Source of the DNA: Actinomadura sp. NBRC 104425
GTDB taxonomy: Bacteria; Actinomycetota; Actinomycetes; Streptosporangiales; Streptosporangiaceae
NCBI RefSeq assembly: GCF_030269545.1
Contig: NZ_BSTN01000003.1
Span: 62,001 to 126,000, forward strand
Direction of reading: 5' to 3'
Length of the DNA: 64,000 nt
Shown here: positions 57,501-64,000 of the stretch, piece after piece
Layout of the letters: each line of letters opens with the position of its first letter
Numbering within the stretch: the stretch's first letter is position 1
The notes under the pieces: generated by a model
What the model saw: only the letters and a program-made list of their open reading frames with translations
Databases searched by the model: none
Told to the model about the DNA's origin: nothing
Program-made: the position numbers and the translations under genes

Positions 57501-58325
57501 GTGCGGAGTAAGGACTACGGAAACGACGTCCTGGCGGGCGACTGGCGGCGGCCCCGCAAGGGCAGCGTCCCCGAGATCCCGGCCGAACGCGACCTTGTGG
57601 TGGAGGACCCCGACAGCGGCTTCTGCGGCGCCGTGGTCGGCTGCGACAAGTTCGGCGTGACGCTGGAGGACCGGTTCGGCAAGCGCCGGGTGTTCCCGTT
57701 GACCAAGGCGGGGTTCCTGCTGGACGGCAAGCCCGTCACGCTCGTCAGGCCCGCCCAGGCCCCCCGGGGGCCGCGGGCCCCGGCGCGCTCGGCCTCCGGG
57801 TCGATCGCGGTGAGCGGCCTGCGCGCGCGGGTGGCCCGGGAGAGCCGCATCTACGTGGAGGGCGTGCACGACGCCGAGCTGGTGGAGAAGATCTGGGGCC
57901 ACGACCTGCGGGTGGAGGGCGTGGTCGTGGAGTACCTGGAGGGCGTGGACGACCTGCCCGCCATCGTGGAGGAGTTCGCGCCCGGCCCGCAGCGCCGCCT
58001 GGGCGTGCTCGTCGACCACCTGGTGGAGGGGTCCAAGGAGAGCCGGATCGCCGCGCAGGTGCGCTCCCCCCACGTCCTGGTGACCGGCCACCCGTTCGTC
58101 GACATCTGGCAGGCCGTCAAGCCCCGCGCCCTTGGAATAAGGGCGTGGCCGGACGTCCCTCGCGGCGTACCTTGGAAGCAAGGCGTGCTCGCTGCTCTGG
58201 GTTGGGGGGACGATGTGGGCGAGGGATGGCGGCGCATCCTCGGCTCCGTCGACTCCTTCACGGACCTGGAACCCGAGCTGCTCGGGCGCGTCGAAGAGAT
58301 CATCGACTTCGTGACGGCCCCCTAG
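57501..58325 (+). CDS. DUF3097 family protein
   Basis: A 274-residue protein conserved in actinobacteria without known function. Visible pieces are VPEIPAERDLVVEDPDSGFCGAVVGCDKFGVTLEDRFGKRRVFPL, VARESRIYVEGVHDAELVEKIWGHDLRVEGVVVEYLEGVDDL (a Toprim-like E-G-x-x-D segment), LGVLVDHLVEGSKESRIA and HPFVDIWQAVKP. TAATGT (57487-57492) is 8 bases before GTG 57501, suggesting a leaderless start; ATG 57489 is an alternative. Divergent from hrcA. Confidence 0.87.
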   Translation: MRSKDYGNDVLAGDWRRPRKGSVPEIPAERDLVVEDPDSGFCGAVVGCDKFGVTLEDRFGKRRVFPLTKAGFLLDGKPVTLVRPAQAPRGPRAPARSASGSIAVSGLRARVARESRIYVEGVHDAELVEKIWGHDLRVEGVVVEYLEGVDDLPAIVEEFAPGPQRRLGVLVDHLVEGSKESRIAAQVRSPHVLVTGHPFVDIWQAVKPRALGIRAWPDVPRGVPWKQGVLAALGWGDDVGEGWRRILGSVDSFTDLEPELLGRVEEIIDFVTAP

Positions 58326-58433
58326 CGCCCTCCCGGCCGCGGTGCGGCCTCGGCGGGCACCCTGTCCCTGTCCCCTCCTATCCCTTGTCCCAGCCCCGCA
58401 GCCCTCACCGCAGGCGACCACGAGGAGCAGGCC

Positions 58434-58985
58434 ATGACGCACGGGCAACCCGGCCAGCCGGGATACGACCCGCCCGACCACGGGCAGCAGCCCCAGCCCG
58501 GTTACGGCCCACAGGGCTACGGGCAGCAGCCCGGCTACGGGTACGAACAGCCCCCCGGGTACGGGCAACCGGGGTACGGCACGTACGGGCAGCCGCCCGC
58601 GTACGGCTCCTACGGCGGCCAGCTGCAGCCGTACGGCCCCGGGTACGGCCCCGGGCAGATCACCTCGGATGAGCGGACGTGGGCGCTGCTGGGCCATCTG
58701 GGCCAGTTCCTGCTCGGCTTCATCGCGCCGCTGCTGGTCTACCTGATCAAGAAGGACGAGTCGCCGTTCCTGCGGCACCACGGCGCCCAGGGCCTGAACT
58801 TCGCGATCACCCAGATGGTCTACACGGTCATCAACATCGTGCTGATGTTCCTGATCATCGGGTTCTTCACGTTCCTCGCGCAGTTCATCGCGGAGATCGT
58901 GCTGCTGATCATGGCGGCGGTCGCCGGGAACCGCGGCGAGTGGTACCGCTTCCCGTCGTTCATGGCCTGGCCCATGATCCGCTGA
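58434..58985 (+). CDS. DUF4870 membrane protein with Gly/Tyr/Pro/Gln-rich N-terminus
   Basis: 183 residues. The first 75 are a low-complexity repeat of G-Y-G-Q-P type. Then comes TSDERTWALLGHLGQFLLGFIAPLLVYLIKKDESPFLRHHGAQGLNF, with three helices and the end RGEWYRFPSFMAWPMIR, the DUF4870 pattern. Function unknown. GAGGAG precedes the ATG. A second DUF4870 gene lies at 61636. Confidence 0.87.
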   Translation: MTHGQPGQPGYDPPDHGQQPQPGYGPQGYGQQPGYGYEQPPGYGQPGYGTYGQPPAYGSYGGQLQPYGPGYGPGQITSDERTWALLGHLGQFLLGFIAPLLVYLIKKDESPFLRHHGAQGLNFAITQMVYTVINIVLMFLIIGFFTFLAQFIAEIVLLIMAAVAGNRGEWYRFPSFMAWPMIR

Positions 58986-58995
58986 CGCGCGCACC

Positions 58996-59027
58996 GCGCC
59001 GGGCCGGCCGCCGGGCCGGTCCGGCGC
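58996..59027. terminator. Bidirectional terminator
   Basis: 12-bp stem with one G-U pair: 58996-59007 with 59016-59027, 8-base loop, between the convergent DUF4870 and hemW genes. Confidence 0.75.
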
Positions 59028-59050
59028 GTCCGGCCTTCCGGGTCGAGGCG

Positions 59051-60259
59051 TCAGATCAGGTCGCGGACGACGGCGTCGGCGAGCAGGCGGCCGCGCAGGG
59101 TCAGCACCGCGCGGCCGCGCCGGTAGGGCTCCGGCTCGATCAGCCCGTCGCCGATCATGCGGCGGACGGCGCCGTCGTCCAGCAGGTCGGCGGGGCAGCC
59201 GTCGGCCAGCCGCAGTTCGAGCATGATGCGCTCGACGCGGCGGTCGGTGTCGTCCAGGACCTCGCGTGCGTGCGCAGGGGTGACGCCCTCGGCCAGCCGC
59301 GCCGCGTAGGCGGCGGGGTGCTTGACGTTCCACCAGCGGGTGCCGCCGACGTGGCTGTGCGCGCCGGGGCCCACGCCCCACCAGTCGGCGCCCGTCCAGT
59401 AGAGCATGTTGTGGCGGCAGCGGGCGTCGGGGGCCGCCGCCCAGTTCGAAATCTCGTACCAGTGCAGGCCGTGCGCGCTCAGCAGTTCGTCTGCGATGAG
59501 GTAGCGGTCGGCCATGGCGTCGTCGTCCGGCTGCTGCAGCTCCCCGCGCCGCACCTGCGCGGCCAGGCGGGTGCCCTCCTCGACGATGAGCGCGTAGGCC
59601 GAGACGTGGTCGGGCTCCGCGGCCAGCGCCGCTTCCAGGGACGCCCGCCAGTCGTCGTGGCTCTCCCCCGGGGTGCCATAGATGAGGTCCAGGTTGACGT
59701 GCTCGAAGCCCGCCTTGCGGGCCCAGTCCACGACCCGGGGCACGCGTCCGGGGGTGTGGGCGCGGTCCAGCACGGCCAGTACGTGCTCGCGCGCGCTTTG
59801 CATGCCGTAGGACACGCGCGTGAACCCGGCCTCGCGGAGCTTGCCCAGGTACGCCTCGTCCACCGACTCGGGGTTGGCCTCGGTGGTGACCTCGGCGTCC
59901 GGGGCCAGCCCGAACTCGGCGTCGATGGCGGCCAGCACGCGGCCCAGGTCGTCCGGCGCCAGCAGCGTCGGGGTGCCCCCGCCCACGAAGACGGTCGCCA
60001 CGGGCAGGTCCGCGTCGCCGAGCACCCGGCGCGCCATGCGTACCTCGGCGATCGCCGTGTCGGCGTAGGAGTCGCGGCTCGCCCCCGGGCCGAGCTCACC
60101 TGCGGTGTAGGTGTTGAAGTCGCAGTAGCCGCACCGCGTCACGCAGAACGGCACGTGCACGTAGAAGGCGAACGGCCGCGTCCCCAGCCCTTCCAGGGCG
60201 CGCGGGGGGAGCGCACCGTCGGCGGGTACGGGGTCACCATCGGGCAGGGTAGCGGGCAC
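59051..60259 (-). CDS. hemW: Radical SAM haem chaperone HemW
   Basis: A 402-residue radical SAM protein with the 4Fe-4S motif FCVTRCGYCDFNTY, VFVGGGTPTLL, ANPESVDEAYLGKLREAGFTRVSYGMQS and the C-terminal HemW domain with RCRHNMLYWTGADWWGVGPGAHS. Formerly called oxygen-independent coproporphyrinogen oxidase-like; inserts haem into proteins. The first Cys triad is C-x3-C-x2-C, followed by D rather than the fourth Cys of HemN, fitting HemW. Confidence 0.95.
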   Translation of the reverse strand: MPATLPDGDPVPADGALPPRALEGLGTRPFAFYVHVPFCVTRCGYCDFNTYTAGELGPGASRDSYADTAIAEVRMARRVLGDADLPVATVFVGGGTPTLLAPDDLGRVLAAIDAEFGLAPDAEVTTEANPESVDEAYLGKLREAGFTRVSYGMQSAREHVLAVLDRAHTPGRVPRVVDWARKAGFEHVNLDLIYGTPGESHDDWRASLEAALAAEPDHVSAYALIVEEGTRLAAQVRRGELQQPDDDAMADRYLIADELLSAHGLHWYEISNWAAAPDARCRHNMLYWTGADWWGVGPGAHSHVGGTRWWNVKHPAAYAARLAEGVTPAHAREVLDDTDRRVERIMLELRLADGCPADLLDDGAVRRMIGDGLIEPEPYRRGRAVLTLRGRLLADAVVRDLI

Positions 60260-60435
60260 CCCTCCAGTCTGCCGCCCCCTGCCTCATGCCGAGACCGCCC
60301 CCGGGGGTCACCGCCCGGCGAGCCCGTCGCGCAGCCGGGCGGGCATGTGCTCCTCCGAGCGAGGGAAGCGTTCCAGGTCCGCCGCCTGCCGCGTGCGCCC
60401 CCGGGGTGGTGATCAGCGCGGATAGAGTCGGCCAC

Positions 60436-61305
60436 GTGCGGAACCGAAAGGCGACGGGGTACGGCCGGGTGCCGGCTCGGGTGCTGCTGCACGGGGAGCC
60501 CGCCGGATGGCGCTCGGTGGTCGTCGACGAGGACGGGACGGAGCGGCACGCCGACCTCGGCGGCCCGGGCGTCCTGTGGAGTGAGAACGGCCGCGACGAC
60601 CCCGAACCCGCGTGGTGGGCGCGCCGGCTGGCCGAGGCGGCGGAGGCGCTGCGCCGCCGCGTCGAGGAGACGCTGACCGACCGCACGTTCGCCGAGCTGG
60701 GCGTCGAGAGCGAGATCACCTGGTTCGCGGTGGACGAGCCGGTCGCCTGGGAGGGCCTGGTCACGCTGCGCGAACCCGATCCCGCGCGGTTCCCGGGACG
60801 GGTGCCGCCGTTCGTGGTGACGCTGGAGCCGGGGCGCGGCGCCCTGCTGCCGGACGCCAGCCTGCCGTTCACCACCCTCGCGCAGGACGCCTGGACCGCG
60901 CTGACCGCCGTGGCCGAGCGCTGTCGCACCCCTGCGCCGGTCGCCTCGTTCGTGTGCGGCTGGGAGGGCACGCGCACCGTGCGGGTGGGGCGCGGCAGCC
61001 TCTCGCTGTCGACCTGGCGCGGCCCCGACGGCGTGGAGCGGATCGGCGAGATCCACGGCGGGCGCCGCCCGGGCTGGGGCGGCAACCCCGAGCTGCGCGT
61101 CCGCCTCGACGGCATCGACCTGCTGGACGAACCCGCCCGCGACGTCATCACGCTGTTCCGCGACCTCGGCCACGAGGTGGTGACCAGGAGCGGCCTGCAC
61201 GTCCTGCCCGCGCTGGGCGTGACGCTCTACCCGCCCGAGGGGACGGCCGACCGGTTCACCGCCGCAGCTCTCCGCGACCCGCTCGCCGACGACCGCCACC
61301 GCTGA
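60436..61305 (+). CDS. Conserved hypothetical cytoplasmic protein
   Basis: A 289-residue protein, not recognised. No signal peptide or helices; Trp-rich segments (EPAWWARRLAEAAEALRRRVEETL, ITWFAVDEPVAWEGLVTLRE, FVCGWEGTRTVRVGRG) and DVITLFRDLGHEVVTRSGLHVLPALG near the end. TAGAGT (60423-60428) is 7 bases before GTG 60436, a good leaderless start; GTG 60408 is upstream in frame. Divergent from hemW. Confidence 0.75.
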   Translation: MRNRKATGYGRVPARVLLHGEPAGWRSVVVDEDGTERHADLGGPGVLWSENGRDDPEPAWWARRLAEAAEALRRRVEETLTDRTFAELGVESEITWFAVDEPVAWEGLVTLREPDPARFPGRVPPFVVTLEPGRGALLPDASLPFTTLAQDAWTALTAVAERCRTPAPVASFVCGWEGTRTVRVGRGSLSLSTWRGPDGVERIGEIHGGRRPGWGGNPELRVRLDGIDLLDEPARDVITLFRDLGHEVVTRSGLHVLPALGVTLYPPEGTADRFTAAALRDPLADDRHR

Positions 61306-61380
61306 TCCGGACGGCGACGAGCCCGCCGGCCCGGCCCGCCGGCCGGCCGAGCAGCCGCTGCGGCGGTCCTGGCGGCGCCC

Positions 61381-61565
61381 GTGACGGCCCGCGACCCGGC
61401 CGCGGCCAAGGCCGTGCGCCAGGCGATCCGGGACGCCGCCCACGCCCGGGCGGCGCGGCGGCCGCTTCCCGCCGGGGCGGTGGCGGCCATCAACCGGGCC
61501 GCGGCGCACCGCTGGTCCCCGCCTGGCCGCCGCCCCATGACGGGGGCCGCACCCCGCCGCCGTGA
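61381..61565 (+). pseudogene. Remnant of a CGNR/ABATE-domain regulator
   Basis: PVTARDPAAAKAVRQAIRDA and then RRPLPAGAVAAINRAAA (to about 61505) match the ABATE region of CGNR zinc-finger proteins. Beyond that point the expected continuation (a PLVP-like segment ending in DGGRTPPP) is found in another frame (to about 61565), so a frameshift is likely. The C-terminal zinc finger and the N-terminus are missing. Interpretation by resemblance; a chance match cannot be excluded. Confidence 0.4.
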
Positions 61566-61635
61566 ACCGGGCCGGGCTCGGCAGCGTCAAAGGAGTCACA
61601 CGGTTCGCCAACAGGCATTCGAGAGGACACCCGCC

Positions 61636-62055
61636 ATGGCCTACGGGCCTCCGCCGTCCCCCGGCTACGGCCACCAGCCCATCCCGCCCGCCGCGGCGCC
61701 GGGCCACCGCGGCCATCCCCAGGGCCCCTCCGGCCACGACGACATGACGTGGGCACTGATGGCCTATGTGGGCCAGTTCGTGGTCAGCGTGATCGCGCCG
61801 CTGGTCGTCTACATCGGCAGGAGCCGCTCGCCGTTCGTCCGGTGGCACGCCGCGCAGGGGCTCAACATGGGCGTCGCGGCGGTCGCCGTGTGGGTCGTCG
61901 GGGCGCTGCTGTCGCTGCTGGTCGAGGTGCTGATCTGGGTGCCACTGGTGTTCAGCCTGGTCACCTTCGTCTTTTTGGTGCACGCGGCGCGCGCCGCCAA
62001 CCGCGGCGAGTTCCGCCGCGTGCCGCCCTTCGTCGCCTGGCCGCTGTTCAAGTAG
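61636..62055 (+). CDS. DUF4870 membrane protein
   Basis: 139 residues: a Pro/Gly/His-rich N-terminus of about 38 residues is followed by DDMTWALMAYVGQFVVSVIAPLVVYIGRSRSPFVRWHAAQGLNMG, further helices and RGEFRRVPPFVAWPLFK. Related to the DUF4870 protein at 58434, with the same domain end. ATG 61636 has GAGAGGACA upstream; the frame continues upstream through the CGNR remnant, so a longer start is possible but unlikely. Confidence 0.85.
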   Translation: MAYGPPPSPGYGHQPIPPAAAPGHRGHPQGPSGHDDMTWALMAYVGQFVVSVIAPLVVYIGRSRSPFVRWHAAQGLNMGVAAVAVWVVGALLSLLVEVLIWVPLVFSLVTFVFLVHAARAANRGEFRRVPPFVAWPLFK

Positions 62056-62084
62056 CCCGCCGCCCGCGGCCGCGGGCGGCGGGC
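62055..62084. terminator. 30-bp perfect palindrome terminator
   Basis: 62055-62069 and 62070-62084 are exact inverted copies, forming a 13-bp or longer GC stem starting at the stop codon of the DUF4870 gene and just before the end of the convergent Uma2 gene. Confidence 0.85.
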
Positions 62085-62089
62085 GCCGT

Positions 62090-62839
62090 TCACCGCGCCG
62101 GGTCGCCGGGGCCGGGCAGGACGGTCATGGTGCCGGGCTCGCCGGGCGGCTGGTCCAGCCGGATGACGCGCCCCGGATAGGCGCGCTGGGCGATCTCGAC
62201 GTCGCGTTCATCCCACTCCCCGTAGAACACCGGGCAGCCGTCCCACAACTCCACCTTCTCGGCACCGGTGGGCCAGCGGTGCCCGAAGGCGTCGATGAGG
62301 ATGGGCTCCTCGCAGTGCGGCAGATCGGGGCCGATGCGGTGCGGCTGGTCGGGCACGGCGGCTGTCCTCCTCGCAGCGGACCGGCGCGGCAGCCGGTCGA
62401 AGATGACGTCGGGGGCGAGTTCGATCGGGAACGGCCGGGTGAGCTTGCGGGACCGGCCCCGGGTCACGCGGACCGCCTCGGCGTACCGGCCGTCACACCC
62501 GAGCTCGAACACCTCGACCTCGGGCTCGTCGCCGTTGAGGTCGACCACCCAGTACGACGGCACCCCGAAGCGCTCGTACATCTCCTTCTTCGGGCCGAGG
62601 TCGGCCGCGCGCGAGGCGTCCGAGGCGACCTCGACGGCCAGCAGCGGCCCGCCGTCGATGTACCACAGATCGTCCCTGGCCTGCTCCTTGCGGAAGACCA
62701 TCAGGTCGGAGCGCAGCCAGGTGTCGTCCGCCAGCCGGGCGCCGAACCCCGTGAGCGACTCCTGGTCCTCGGTCTCCGCAAGCCCGATCGGCACCACCAG
62801 GTCGGAGACCAGAACCTGATGCAACAACGTATGGGTCAC
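62090..62839 (-). CDS. Uma2-like endonuclease-fold protein with C-terminal extension
   Basis: 249 residues. The middle is Uma2/DUF820, a PD-(D/E)XK restriction-fold: RSDLMVFRKE (Asp), PLLAVEVASDASRAADLGPKKEMYERFGVPSYWVVDLNGDEPEVEVFEL (E-V-x..., K). The usual N-terminal helix region is short. About 85 extra residues follow, ending in a Pro-rich acidic part with WDGCPVFYGEWDERDVEI. Function unknown; such genes are multicopy in actinomycetes. The GTG start is uncertain. Confidence 0.78.
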   Translation of the reverse strand: MTHTLLHQVLVSDLVVPIGLAETEDQESLTGFGARLADDTWLRSDLMVFRKEQARDDLWYIDGGPLLAVEVASDASRAADLGPKKEMYERFGVPSYWVVDLNGDEPEVEVFELGCDGRYAEAVRVTRGRSRKLTRPFPIELAPDVIFDRLPRRSAARRTAAVPDQPHRIGPDLPHCEEPILIDAFGHRWPTGAEKVELWDGCPVFYGEWDERDVEIAQRAYPGRVIRLDQPPGEPGTMTVLPGPGDPAR

Positions 62840-63108
62840 GACACACAGTGTTCCCGCATGAACACTCCGTCACCACCGCTTTACCATTTCCGCAACAACG
62901 CCCTACCTCCCGTCGACCAATCGCGCGCCTGCGGCCGCAGCGCCCCATGGGGGCGACGCCACTGCGGGGATGGCGGTTGTGCGGGCGCGGCGCCGCCGCA
63001 GGCATGACGGGCCTGCGGGCATGCCCGCTCGCGGGGCTCACGCGTTCGTCGGACGCGAGGGTTCCACGCACCCCCTGCACGTCCGGGGCGCCGTAAACGG
63101 GTGGTGTG

Positions 63109-64000
<892 letters not shown>

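Noticed and set aside
62840..63108. A gene between the Uma2-like gene and lepA
   Set aside because: Candidate frames are Arg/Gly-rich without start signals; several small palindromes suggest only promoter or terminator DNA.

Overview
The window is very GC-rich (about 70% or more) chromosomal DNA from an actinomycete, most likely a Streptosporangiales/Thermomonosporaceae-type organism such as Actinomadura. This is inferred from the conserved gene order (dnaG-rpoD; glyS-znuACB-zur-uppS-recO-leuA; phoH-ybeY-CorC-era; hrcA-dnaJ-rsmE; hemW-lepA), a urease operon without ureE, an F420-type luciferase-like oxidoreductase, and many GTG or leaderless starts. It is ordinary core chromosome with a few accessory patches. 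No tRNA, rRNA, IS element, prophage or CRISPR array was seen.

Region 1 (1-9.1 kb): the 5' part of a principal sigma factor gene downstream of dnaG, a Tat-exported M20 peptidase, and a compact urease operon ureABCFGD. The UreB C-terminus carries an unusual 12-bp tandem repeat encoding Thr-Asp-Met-His units.

Region 2 (9-17.2 kb): a stress-type block. An AdhR/NmlR-like MerR gene and an aldo/keto reductase gene 1.4 kb away share the same 16-bp operator in 19-bp-spacer promoters. Between them lie an Rpn-like putative nuclease gene and a truncated duplicate of its 3' end. An F420-type oxidoreductase, an AhpD-like protein with an exact ECF41-type promoter, a DUF305/LVIVD divergent pair, and an ECF41 sigma factor (SigJ type) coupled to a GtrA-like membrane protein follow.

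Region 3 (17-31 kb): MFS transporter, FAD reductase, Dgt-like triphosphohydrolase, YdcF protein, pyruvate phosphate dikinase, a GH15 enzyme, a fused SecDF and small secreted proteins.

Region 4 (31-46 kb): glyS, a DUF1906 secreted protein, a zinc-uptake operon znuACB-zur with a Zur box on the promoter, OsmC, a TauD-type dioxygenase, uppS-recO, a protealysin-like M4 metalloprotease with its emfourin-type inhibitor, leuA with a leucine attenuator, and a DDAH/TerB pair.

Region 5 (46-64 kb): era, a degenerate cytidine-deaminase-like protein, a CorC/HlyC protein, ybeY, phoH, a HIT protein, a SigE-family sigma factor with a candidate membrane regulator, rsmE-dnaJ-hrcA with a CIRCE element, DUF3097, two DUF4870 membrane proteins on either side of hemW, an apparent CGNR-protein remnant, a Uma2-like protein and the 3' part of lepA. 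Most convergent gene ends are separated by strong GC-rich inverted repeats that look like bidirectional terminators.
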